DNA from: Prochlorococcus sp. AG-402-O16
Lineage (GTDB): Bacteria; Cyanobacteriota; Cyanobacteriia; PCC-6307; Cyanobiaceae
Direction: 5' to 3'
DNA: 48,503 bases
Assembly: GCA_003216415.1 (NCBI GenBank)
Contig: QCIY01000011.1
Span: forward strand, 1-48,503
The first letter of the stretch is position 1, and each line of letters starts with the position of its first letter. The translations under genes were made by a program, and so were the position numbers. Under the pieces are notes generated by a model. The model ran no database searches. It had not been told where the DNA came from and saw nothing but the letters and a program-made list of their open reading frames with translations. Positions 29,366-37,950 of the stretch are shown piece after piece.

Positions 29366-29728
29366 TTAATTGTTTTCAAGAATTCTTACTATTGACACCT
29401 TCCCATCAAAACCAGTAATTGGAGGATTGCATTTTGTCAAAATAATTTTAATTTTAGAAAGCTTAAATTCCTCATCAATAATTTCTAAAATTGCGTTTGA
29501 ATATTTTTCGATTGTGAAACAATAAATTTCCTTTGATTGATCTTTTAAAATTTGAACTAATTTTGAATAGTCAACTGTTTTTTTAATATCATCATTTACG
29601 GTACACTTTTCAAAATCAGTCCACAAAAATATATCCAAATTAAATAATTGCCCTAATTTCCTTTCTTCATCAAGAACACCAACCCTAGCCCAAAGTTTAA
29701 TATTCTCAATTTTTAAGAATGTCTCCAT
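29366..29728 (-). CDS. folB: Dihydroneopterin aldolase
   Basis: Cleaves 7,8-dihydroneopterin to 6-hydroxymethyl-dihydropterin in folate synthesis. It is 120 residues from the ATG at 29726-29728. A TTG two codons upstream (29734) is open, but the ATG sits closer to the conserved start (FLKIENIKLWARVGV). Family features are GVLDEERKLGQ with the conserved glutamates near 21-22, the DYSKL stretch near 53, and the C-terminal KCNPPITGFDGKVSV-like end, with the catalytic Lys in the TKCNPP segment. It lies between proA and the small hydrolase with gaps of 5-11 bases. Confidence 0.9.
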   Translation of the reverse strand: METFLKIENIKLWARVGVLDEERKLGQLFNLDIFLWTDFEKCTVNDDIKKTVDYSKLVQILKDQSKEIYCFTIEKYSNAILEIIDEEFKLSKIKIILTKCNPPITGFDGKVSIVRILENN

Positions 29729-29739
29729 CTTCAAAAGTT

Positions 29740-31050
29740 TTAAAGATCTTTATGAGTATAGATAGCCCGTCCTAATGAAAAATCATCAACTATATTCCCA
29801 TCTCCTCTTAAGAAGTATTTATAAGTTACCAAGCCTTCTAGACCAACCGGTCCTCTTGGAGGCAGAGTTTGAGTGGATATTCCAACTTCAGCTCCAAATC
29901 CATATCTAAACCCATCTGCAAACCTTGTAGAGCAATTATGAAAAACACCTGCACTATCAACTACATTCATAAATTTATTAGCAGTACTTACATTTTCAGT
30001 AATTATTCCATCTGTATGTTTTGAGCTAAATTTCTGAATATGAGTGATTGCCTCATCAAGATCGTCAACAATTTTTATCGATAAAATTAAATCTAAATAT
30101 TCAGTTTGCCAGTCTTCTAGACTGGCCTCATATTTTAACCCTAATTCAACAGATCTTTTATCTCCTATTAATTTGACGTCATTTGAATTAAACAAAGGTA
30201 TAGCCTTTTCAAGAAAAACTGGTGCAATATCTTTATGGACTAATAAAGTTTCAATAGCATTACATGCTGCAGGATATTGAATTTTGCTATCTAGAGCAAC
30301 TGATAAAGCCATCTCAAGATTTGCCTCATTATCTATAAACAAATGGCAAATCCCATCAGCATGGCCTAGCACGGGGATTCTAGTATTCTCTTGAATGAAT
30401 TTAACTAATTCATTACTTCCTCTAGGAATTATTAAATTAATATATTTATCTAGATTTAACATCGCCATACTATCTTTTCTGCTTGTCAGTAAGCATATTG
30501 CATTTTCATCAAGACCTGATTTATTTAACCCCTGTTGTAAAGCCCGAACTATTGCAGTATTTGTTAAATTGGCTTCACTACCTCCCTTTAGCATTACTCC
30601 ATTACCCGATCTTATTGCTAGAGAACTAATCTGCATAACAGCATCTGGTCTAGATTCAAAAATAACCCCTAAAACTCCTATAGGCACGGTTTTTCTCTCT
30701 AGAATTAATCCATTAGAAAGCTCTCTTGTTATTTGGATTTGATCTACAGGATCAGGTAAATCTCCAACTTTTCTTACTCCTTCGATTCCTAAATTTAATT
30801 TTTCTTTTGATAGCTTTAATCTAGAGAGTAAAGCCTTCGAAATACCTTTCTTTTCTGCTCTTGCATAGTCCTCATTATTGGCATTTATAATTTCTTTAGT
30901 ATTTTTTTCTAGATATTCAGCCATAAAATTCAAGGCTTCAATTCTATTATAATTTTCGGTCTGATTTACTATTATAGATGCTAAACGAACTTGATCAGCT
31001 TTTTCTAAAAGATCATTCCCTGGTTGAGGAACTTCAAAGATATCGGCCAT
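29740..31050 (-). CDS. proA: Gamma-glutamyl phosphate reductase
   Basis: NADPH-dependent reductase that converts glutamyl-5-phosphate to glutamate semialdehyde in proline synthesis. It is 436 residues of the aldehyde dehydrogenase superfamily. The catalytic cysteine is Cys263 in QYPAACNAIET. Other family features are GVIFESRPDA near 128, MLKGGSEA near 153, IPRGSNELV near 204, and the C-terminal RFADGFRYGFGAEVGIST with GLEGLVTYKY. The partner kinase proB is not in the window. It is followed by folB and is separated from the upstream tamB-like gene by 66 bases. Confidence 0.97.
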   Translation of the reverse strand: MADIFEVPQPGNDLLEKADQVRLASIIVNQTENYNRIEALNFMAEYLEKNTKEIINANNEDYARAEKKGISKALLSRLKLSKEKLNLGIEGVRKVGDLPDPVDQIQITRELSNGLILERKTVPIGVLGVIFESRPDAVMQISSLAIRSGNGVMLKGGSEANLTNTAIVRALQQGLNKSGLDENAICLLTSRKDSMAMLNLDKYINLIIPRGSNELVKFIQENTRIPVLGHADGICHLFIDNEANLEMALSVALDSKIQYPAACNAIETLLVHKDIAPVFLEKAIPLFNSNDVKLIGDKRSVELGLKYEASLEDWQTEYLDLILSIKIVDDLDEAITHIQKFSSKHTDGIITENVSTANKFMNVVDSAGVFHNCSTRFADGFRYGFGAEVGISTQTLPPRGPVGLEGLVTYKYFLRGDGNIVDDFSLGRAIYTHKDL

Positions 31051-31116
31051 AATAGATTTGAATTAGTTTTATAATAATTCAAATTAACGATTCTTTAAAC
31101 TAACTTTCATGGATAA

Positions 31117-34100
31117 TTAATATCTAAAAAATAATTGAATTTGACTTTTCCAATCTCCATCAGAATCATAAGAACCTAATAATTCCAGATTTGGATTAGC
31201 CTGAAAAGTCAAAATTCCTGTAGGTGGAAGGTCATCTCTACCTGGAACAGTTTGAAAGGAAAAATTTATTGAATCGGTAATATCAAGACCTAGCTCAGCT
31301 ACCCAAGCTTGAGAATAAAATTCATCATTAGAAGATGATTGTCCATCATTTTCTATTTCTAAATTTTCACTAGAAAGAATATTTTTATAAGAATCATCAT
31401 TTTCTATTAAGGCTGGATATAAATATAACTGAAATTTTTCACTAAAAGCATCCGCATCATTAAGTTGAGAAATAAACGCTCTATTAATTAGATTTGCAGA
31501 GTTTCCTCCAATTAAACCAATTATTTGTGACCTGTTATAACTTGGAGTACTCCTTAATTGAATTCTTTGATTTTCATCTTCAAAAGATAATTGATCTAAA
31601 AAACCTTCGTAAGAAGCTTCAATTTTGATAAGCCTTGTATTACCAACTCCAAATGCTCTTAAACCACTTTTAGTAGCATCTGCTTCAAGATCACCTGAGA
31701 TATTTGAATCTTGATTATTTTCATTTATAGGAATAATAGAATCTGGAACTTTACTAACTAGAGAAAAGTTAATAAATGGAACTACGCCACTTCTTGAGGC
31801 AAATAAAATATAATTGTTCTTATTTTTATCAAGTTTAAATGGAGTAGTATAAAGATTCGCTCTACCTTTCTTAAGGTAAATAAGACCTCTAGCATTTAAA
31901 TCTTTCCCTACCGCTCCATTTACATTAAGGTCTAATTTAGTATCTAAATATGCTTGAACTAACTCTGAATATTGAAGTTTAAAATCTGGACCAAGTTTTA
32001 ATTTGAGATTATTAAAACTCAAATCATCCAAATACTTTGGTAAAGTTTCGCCTAAAAGAACTGAATTCAAAATTGACTCATTTGAAATTATTTCAATATT
32101 GTTGTTTTTATTCCAATAGAGTTCTGGCCAATCCTTTTTTTCATCCTTTCGTCTAATATCATTATCTATTTTATTATTTTTATTGGTGCTATTAAAATCA
32201 ATAAATCCATTATTAAGAGATAAATTTCCTCCCAAAACAGGATTTTCAAATGATCCACTTAAATCAATATCTGAATCTAATAAAAGATTAAAATTTTCTG
32301 ACTTTAGATTAAACTTATTAGTTATAAAATTTATCCTTTCCTTTCCAGAATCATTATTCCTATAAAAAGGCAAAGATCCTTTTATGGAAACATCTCCAGA
32401 ATCTTCTCCCTTTGCTTGTAAATTTTTGATCTCTAAAGAATCAAAATCAAAAATCATCGAGCTATTAATATCCTTGACTATATTGTTATAAAAATCAATT
32501 TCAGAATTTTTAATTACTATAAATCCATTTAATATAGGTTTATTTATACTTCCTTTGATTATCATTCTAAGATTTACTTCCCCATTTTTAAAGGTAAAAT
32601 AGTCTTCAGCAAAAATATCTATTAGCTCAATAATTTTTCCATTACCTATTAATCTGAGACCTAACTTATCTTTTTTATTAATTGGTATAAAACCGTTAAT
32701 AATTATAGGTATTTCGGATTCATTTAACAGCAAGGCAAAATCAACATCAAAAGTTGAACTAGTGTATTTAATTTGTCCTTTATCAAATACTAGTTTGTTA
32801 TTTTTGATTAATGTATTATTGGAAGAAATATCACTCGAGAAGGTTTTTGTATCAAGATTATAAAATAAATTCATATCCAAATCTCCCTGAAAATCTTTTG
32901 GTTGATTTAAAAAGATATTTGCAGCACTTAATGGCATATTTTCAATCCTTAAATTACCTTCACCTTTTAATATTCCCCCTTTCAAATATACAGAAAATTC
33001 CTCTTTTTTTCTTTTGGAATCATCTCTAGAGCTATCAAGATAGCCATTTAATTTTGCATTTATTTTGTAGTTTTGTGGTGTATCTCCATTTATAATTATT
33101 TTTCCATTATATCTACTTCTAAATTTACCAAAATATTTTTGCAAATTAAATTTGTCTTCTAGTGCACTATTCTTTTCAATCAAGGTATTTAAAAAATCGA
33201 TCCTATCTTTAAAAGAAATATTATCTTTATTTATTTCCAAATCATCTAAGATATTAGATTTTTTTGTTGGAATAACTTTTTTATTATCAAAATTAAAAAT
33301 ATCAACGGCAGTCAAGATTGTCCAACTAGTACTTATATTGCTGAAGTCTAAATTAATTAAATTATCGTTTTTTGAATCATATTCAACCTCAATAATACCT
33401 CCATCAATTGGATATAATGATGAGTTGACATAAGAAGAATCATCTTTGAAGCTAAAATCAAATAACGAATTTGCTAACTTTATATTTCCATATTTACCCA
33501 AACTCCAAGCCAGACGCCCATTAAGATTGGGAAAGTCTGAAGAGATTGATCCCGTTCCATTAATAATTCCATTAATTCTATCGAATTGGTTGTTACTTAT
33601 AGATAATTCAAGTACATCAAGAGGGAAATTATCAGCTCTCCAAATATAGCTATTATTCTCTTTAACTAATTCTATAGTCCCTTTATTAGAATTAAAAACT
33701 CTACTAAAAGATATATTATTTAATTTAAGCTTAGAATCAAATTCAACAGAGAGAAATGAAGGGATTGGAGAATATCTATTCTTCATATTTAATAGATATC
33801 TATTATTATAATTTTTAATATCCCCTTCCCATATTTCTTTAATGCGAATTCCATTGTAGTGGGGATGATCAACATTAAAGTTTACCGAAATATCTGGATC
33901 ACTAATTTTTCCTTTTAATTCTCCTTTAGCAGTAATGAAACCTCTAATATCATTTTTTCGAAAAATATTTAAATTAGATAATTGAGTTCTATTTATTTTA
34001 AAACTAGAATCAATATCACCAAAATTAATCCCTCTTCTATCAAACCAATAGGTAACATTACCCGATAGTTCAATATCTGGATTCAGACTGTTAACATATC

Positions 34101-35076
34101 CAACGCTTCCTTTTAAATCAATTTTATTAGAACTTTTATTTAATGGGATATTTAGATTAAAGTTTGAATTCAAAGTTCCGTAATTTACATTTTCGGAATT
34201 TCCTATCAAATTATTATCTTTACAAAGAAACCTAGTTGAATCTGAATTTATATTCTCTGAGAAATCTTCTGGTTTTATTTTTAAATTAGTAAAAGAAAAT
34301 CTTCCTTCACAAAATGTATGCTTTGATGATTTATTAAATTTAAAGTTAGATTTAAACTTACCCTTTTTAAAGCTAATTTTTCTGTTACCAATACTATATA
34401 CAGAGTTCTCAAGATCTAATCCTGAAGAAAATAACTCCAGCTTTAAAAAGTCTTTATTTAACTTTGTATTAAATTTAAATTTTAGAAAACCTTTACCATC
34501 AAAATTTGATTTTAGATTTGCAATAATTTCTCTATTACTAGACTTGTAAATAACATTTCCTTTTACCTTTGTTACTAATCCTGATTTTTTAAGATTTAGA
34601 ATTGAATATTTATTAAAGTTAAAATTTAAGTCATATTTTAATTTTGATTTATTCTTAATTCTATCTTTTTCATAAGGTTTATCTCTTTTAAAAAAATCTC
34701 TATCAATATTTATTGCAGCTTTCTCAGGCCTTATTTTTACTATCCATTTTTGTTTTAAAAAAGATCTAAAAGGCATAATCCCCACATATACATTTTTAGC
34801 TTTAATTTCAGAATCTATATTTTTTCTATCATTAATTTTTGTATTCCCCAAAGAAATACCTAGAAATCTAATCCCGACATAATCACCTAAATCAACATTT
34901 TTATCTAAAAGATTCTCAATACTTTCTTCTAGTTCTAATTTCCTAGAACTATAAGTTTCTTTTAAAAAATTATTTAATAAAAAGGTGCCTAAAAAACCTA
35001 ATGGGAAAAGCATCCCTACTAAAATAATCTTAGTAAGTAAATTTAGAGATCTAATTTTTTTCAAGTTAGAGCCCAA
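31117..35076 (-). CDS. TamB-like (DUF490) protein of the outer-membrane lipid/protein transport type
   Basis: Very large protein of 1319 residues. A membrane anchor lies at about 14-36 (TKIILVGMLFPLGFLGTFLL). The body is a long run of beta-rich repeats with Asn, Asp, Ser and Lys, as in AsmA/TamB beta-taco proteins that span the periplasm. The C-terminal DUF490/TamB domain covers roughly 1000-1319, with the conserved VPGRDDLPPTGILTF and a final beta strand ending in FFRY. TamB relatives help lipid transport or outer-membrane protein assembly. The start is uncertain: TTG at 35074-35076 or another TTG four codons later; no ATG is available. It diverges from the Ycf51-like gene. Confidence 0.86.
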   Translation of the reverse strand: MGSNLKKIRSLNLLTKIILVGMLFPLGFLGTFLLNNFLKETYSSRKLELEESIENLLDKNVDLGDYVGIRFLGISLGNTKINDRKNIDSEIKAKNVYVGIMPFRSFLKQKWIVKIRPEKAAINIDRDFFKRDKPYEKDRIKNKSKLKYDLNFNFNKYSILNLKKSGLVTKVKGNVIYKSSNREIIANLKSNFDGKGFLKFKFNTKLNKDFLKLELFSSGLDLENSVYSIGNRKISFKKGKFKSNFKFNKSSKHTFCEGRFSFTNLKIKPEDFSENINSDSTRFLCKDNNLIGNSENVNYGTLNSNFNLNIPLNKSSNKIDLKGSVGYVNSLNPDIELSGNVTYWFDRRGINFGDIDSSFKINRTQLSNLNIFRKNDIRGFITAKGELKGKISDPDISVNFNVDHPHYNGIRIKEIWEGDIKNYNNRYLLNMKNRYSPIPSFLSVEFDSKLKLNNISFSRVFNSNKGTIELVKENNSYIWRADNFPLDVLELSISNNQFDRINGIINGTGSISSDFPNLNGRLAWSLGKYGNIKLANSLFDFSFKDDSSYVNSSLYPIDGGIIEVEYDSKNDNLINLDFSNISTSWTILTAVDIFNFDNKKVIPTKKSNILDDLEINKDNISFKDRIDFLNTLIEKNSALEDKFNLQKYFGKFRSRYNGKIIINGDTPQNYKINAKLNGYLDSSRDDSKRKKEEFSVYLKGGILKGEGNLRIENMPLSAANIFLNQPKDFQGDLDMNLFYNLDTKTFSSDISSNNTLIKNNKLVFDKGQIKYTSSTFDVDFALLLNESEIPIIINGFIPINKKDKLGLRLIGNGKIIELIDIFAEDYFTFKNGEVNLRMIIKGSINKPILNGFIVIKNSEIDFYNNIVKDINSSMIFDFDSLEIKNLQAKGEDSGDVSIKGSLPFYRNNDSGKERINFITNKFNLKSENFNLLLDSDIDLSGSFENPVLGGNLSLNNGFIDFNSTNKNNKIDNDIRRKDEKKDWPELYWNKNNNIEIISNESILNSVLLGETLPKYLDDLSFNNLKLKLGPDFKLQYSELVQAYLDTKLDLNVNGAVGKDLNARGLIYLKKGRANLYTTPFKLDKNKNNYILFASRSGVVPFINFSLVSKVPDSIIPINENNQDSNISGDLEADATKSGLRAFGVGNTRLIKIEASYEGFLDQLSFEDENQRIQLRSTPSYNRSQIIGLIGGNSANLINRAFISQLNDADAFSEKFQLYLYPALIENDDSYKNILSSENLEIENDGQSSSNDEFYSQAWVAELGLDITDSINFSFQTVPGRDDLPPTGILTFQANPNLELLGSYDSDGDWKSQIQLFFRY

Positions 35077-35128
35077 AAATAGAGTAGGCTTACAAAATAT
35101 AAGAAATTAATTAGGTCAAAGCCAGTAA

Positions 35129-35572
35129 ATGTCTTTTTTTGAACTATTAGAGAACACACCCAAAATTTTTGGATTCTTTGGAATATTTCTTTTTATTTGC
35201 ACCATAGCAGCTTTTATATTTAATTTTGGCTTTAAATTTCGAATAATAGGAGCAACCATTTTCTCATTATTACTTTCTTTGAGTAGTTGGGCATTTATAC
35301 AAAGTTACAACGAAAAAGTTGTAATAGAAGGTGCAAAATATGTTCCAATTGTTTATGACAATGGGTTCGATTTGATTATTGCCAAGGCAGAGGATGACTT
35401 TCCAGAAGAATCTATTGAACTAACTTTAGAACAATTATCTAAAAATCTAATGAAAGGTAGCCGGTCGGGAGCGAACGTAAAAATAAAGATAAGGAAACTT
35501 GAAAAAATTTCTGATGATGTAAGCAAGCCAGTGATAATAGGAGAAGTTCAAAAAAATGTCAAAATGAATTAA
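35129..35572 (+). CDS. Ycf51-like (DUF2518) membrane protein
   Basis: Protein of 147 residues resembling the Ycf51 family of cyanobacteria and red-algal plastids, whose function is unknown. Two transmembrane helices lie at about 12-34 and 40-58, followed by a soluble C-terminal domain with KYVPIVYDNGFDLIIAK and KIKIRKLEKI. A short loop joins the helices. The start ATG is at 35129. The next gene begins ten bases after the stop. Family assignment rests on the overall layout and recall of the family, so it is moderate. Confidence 0.65.
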   Translation: MSFFELLENTPKIFGFFGIFLFICTIAAFIFNFGFKFRIIGATIFSLLLSLSSWAFIQSYNEKVVIEGAKYVPIVYDNGFDLIIAKAEDDFPEESIELTLEQLSKNLMKGSRSGANVKIKIRKLEKISDDVSKPVIIGEVQKNVKMN

Positions 35573-35582
35573 TCTCTAGAAA

Positions 35583-35990
35583 ATGGAAATTAACAAATTT
35601 TTAGACTTTTTGCCAACTAACTTTAGACATGAGAAATCTTTTTTTATTCAAAACAACCTAACTGACTTTGAAAAATTAAGTAATCTTTCAGACTTAGATA
35701 TAAATGAGATTCAAAGAAAATCTTCACTATGTACATTAAATAATCTAAAGAAAATTAGAGCCATAGCTATTTTTAAAAAAGAAATTGGAATTTCTCCACC
35801 GCAAGCATATCTACTTTTACATTGCGGTATATCTTCTATAAAATCATTATCACTATCTACTCCTTACGAATTAGAAGGCAAAATCAGTAGATTAGAAAGG
35901 ACTCTTAGAGTAAGAACCAAGACAGATACAACTTTTACTCTCTTAAAAGAATGGATTAAAAAAGCAAGCCAAATCTACAAATCTATTTGA
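35583..35990 (+). CDS. DUF4332-like helix-hairpin-helix protein
   Basis: Soluble, mostly helical protein of 135 residues. It shows two helix-hairpin-helix-like units: LSDLDINEIQRKSSLCTLNNLKKIRAI (about 35-62) and SPPQAYLLLHCGISSIKSL followed by LEGKISRLERTLRVRTKTDT. The second resembles DUF4332, a family seen in cyanobacteria and related to DNA-binding helix-hairpin-helix domains. No signal peptide. It starts ten bases after the Ycf51-like gene, so the two are likely co-transcribed. DNA or protein binding is plausible but not shown. Confidence 0.62.
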   Translation: MEINKFLDFLPTNFRHEKSFFIQNNLTDFEKLSNLSDLDINEIQRKSSLCTLNNLKKIRAIAIFKKEIGISPPQAYLLLHCGISSIKSLSLSTPYELEGKISRLERTLRVRTKTDTTFTLLKEWIKKASQIYKSI

Positions 35991-36043
35991 AATCTTGGAA
36001 AAAAAAAATTTTTTAATGTAGAATTTAGAAAAAGTTAGTATTA

Positions 36044-36310
36044 ATGAAATCTTTTCTATTTTTGTTTTTTTTGTTTGCCAACTCTTTGTACCCTGTTTTT
36101 AGTCAATCTAGCTTATTAGAAAGTGTAAAAAAGAATCCAAACGAAGCTAGGAATTTATGTAATAAATTTAGAGATTTTAATTCAAAAGGTATTTCAGCTA
36201 GTTCAGATAAAGCTATAGATTATGTATCAAATAAAAAAAAGTTAACTCCCGTTAACGCAGAGATCTTTTCTATTTACGTCATCGGGCTTCACTGTCCAGA
36301 TATTATCTAA
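36044..36310 (+). CDS. Small secreted protein of unknown function
   Basis: Hypothetical protein of 88 residues. Residues 1-21 are a clear Sec signal peptide (hydrophobic run rich in Phe and Leu) with a likely cut after PVFSQ or before it. The mature part has two cysteines, at about 39 (NLCNKF) and 84 (GLHCPD), which could form a disulfide. It contains NEARNLCNKFRDFNSKG and a predicted helical C-terminus. The start ATG is at 36044; the CocE-type gene follows after seven bases. I do not recognise a family. Confidence 0.65.
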   Translation: MKSFLFLFFLFANSLYPVFSQSSLLESVKKNPNEARNLCNKFRDFNSKGISASSDKAIDYVSNKKKLTPVNAEIFSIYVIGLHCPDII

Positions 36311-36317
36311 AGCCTAA

Positions 36318-37898
36318 ATGCCTGGTTCAAGATGGTTTGACAAGTCTCTTTTACTAAGAGATGGAGTAAGACTTACATCAAGGATTTGGTTACCTTATAG
36401 TGATGGGCCTTGGCCTGCATTATTAATGAGACAACCTTATGGCAGGGAAATAGCTTCAACTATTACCTATTCTCACCCTGAATGGTGGGCTTCCAAAGGG
36501 TATATGGTAATCATTCAGGATGTTAGGGGGATGGGTGATTCTGAAGGGGTTTTTAATGGTTTCAAACAAGAAGCTAGCGATACTTCAGAAACACATGAAT
36601 GGGTAAGGTCTCTAAAAGAATGTAATGGGAAACTTGGCTTATATGGTTTTTCATATCAAGGATTTACTCAACTAACTGGTGAATTAAATTCAAAGCCGCC
36701 AGATTGTTTATCTCCAGCAATGACTGGGATGAATATTAAGGATCATTGGTGCTCAGATGGAGGGGCATATTGGTGGCATAACAATATTGCATGGGGACTT
36801 CAAATCGCAGCACTAAAAATGAAAAGAGAAAATAATTTGTTTGAGTGGGGAAAGATAAGATTAGCCTTAGAAAATAAAAGTTATTTAAGGGAAGGTATTG
36901 ATATTTTAAAAAAATATGATCCTAATAGCTTTGTTTTGGAATGGCTTAAAAATTTAAATAATGCTTGTCCCTTTGAAGAATTTAAGCCAATTTCAAAATG
37001 GATTAAACAACCTATGTTAATTATTGGAGGGCTTTGGGATCCACATTTAAAAGGTGCCTTTGATCTTTACAAAAAATCTAAAGAAGCTGGAGGTAGTCCA
37101 GAGATGATAATTGGGAATGCTACACATCTAAATTGGTGGGAGGGGTCACAAGAATCTTTATTAAATTTTTTTGATAAACATCTAAAAGCAGATGAAATTT
37201 TTAATTCTAAGAATTTAAAACGCGAGAAAAAAATATGGAATCTTTCATTAAATAAATGGGAAGAATTAGATAATAAATTTCACCCTGAATTTATTTTTGG
37301 GCTCAAAAGCGATGGCACAGCAAATGTAGATGTTGAAGATGGAAGTCTGACCATAAATTCAAAAGGATCAGGATGGTTCACAATTGTTAATGACCCATGG
37401 AGACCTACTCCATCTGACGGTGGTCATTTAGGTCCAAATCCAGGAAAGTTTAATAGAGTTATCATTGATAAACGACTGGATGTAGGAGTTTTTCAAACCA
37501 ATTCTTTTGAAGAAGATCAATATTTAAAAGGAGTTCCCATATTAGAAATCCCAGTAAAAAGTGATCAGCCCAATTTCGATATCTGCCTTGCTTTATCTCT
37601 AGTTGAAAAAGGTAATGAGAAGGTGAATCAATTCTCAACTGGATTCTTAAGGGTTAAAAACTCCAAAATAAGTGAAGAATGCATTTATCAAATAACAATG
37701 CAGCCAACAAATATTTGTTTAATTAAAGGTAGTAAGCTTCGCTTATCTATATCTGCAGCAGCTTATCCCGCTATTGGAGTTAATCCTGGATTTGGGGAGG
37801 GAAATGTTGGGGCGCCTTCAGCAAATCATAGAATAATTACTCTAATTTTTAGCCTTAATAAAACATTTATGAAAATGACCCCTTTTTTTAATAAATAA
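36318..37898 (+). CDS. CocE/NonD family alpha/beta hydrolase
   Basis: Hydrolase of 526 residues related to cocaine esterase and X-Pro dipeptidyl-peptidases. The catalytic domain (1 to about 290) has Ser112 in YGFSYQGF, Asp241 in GGLWDPHLK and His270 in GNATHLNWW. QDVRGMGDSEG near 67-77 is another conserved stretch. The C-terminal domain (about 315-526) is a beta jelly-roll with DPWRPTPSDGGHLGP. There is no signal peptide, so it is probably cytoplasmic. Natural substrate unknown; esters or short peptides are possible. It follows the small secreted gene by seven bases. Confidence 0.9.
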   Translation: MPGSRWFDKSLLLRDGVRLTSRIWLPYSDGPWPALLMRQPYGREIASTITYSHPEWWASKGYMVIIQDVRGMGDSEGVFNGFKQEASDTSETHEWVRSLKECNGKLGLYGFSYQGFTQLTGELNSKPPDCLSPAMTGMNIKDHWCSDGGAYWWHNNIAWGLQIAALKMKRENNLFEWGKIRLALENKSYLREGIDILKKYDPNSFVLEWLKNLNNACPFEEFKPISKWIKQPMLIIGGLWDPHLKGAFDLYKKSKEAGGSPEMIIGNATHLNWWEGSQESLLNFFDKHLKADEIFNSKNLKREKKIWNLSLNKWEELDNKFHPEFIFGLKSDGTANVDVEDGSLTINSKGSGWFTIVNDPWRPTPSDGGHLGPNPGKFNRVIIDKRLDVGVFQTNSFEEDQYLKGVPILEIPVKSDQPNFDICLALSLVEKGNEKVNQFSTGFLRVKNSKISEECIYQITMQPTNICLIKGSKLRLSISAAAYPAIGVNPGFGEGNVGAPSANHRIITLIFSLNKTFMKMTPFFNK

Positions 37899-37950
37899 TT
37901 ATTTTTTTGGTTAATCATTTGATATTATTAATCCTTAATATCTACCAGTC

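Noticed and set aside
30395-30742. Plus-strand open frame of 115 codons
   Set aside because: Lies fully antisense within proA; composition is that expected from the reverse of a conserved gene.
35998-36016. Long A-run followed by T-run before the small secreted gene
   Set aside because: Self-complementary by composition only; common in this AT-rich genome.
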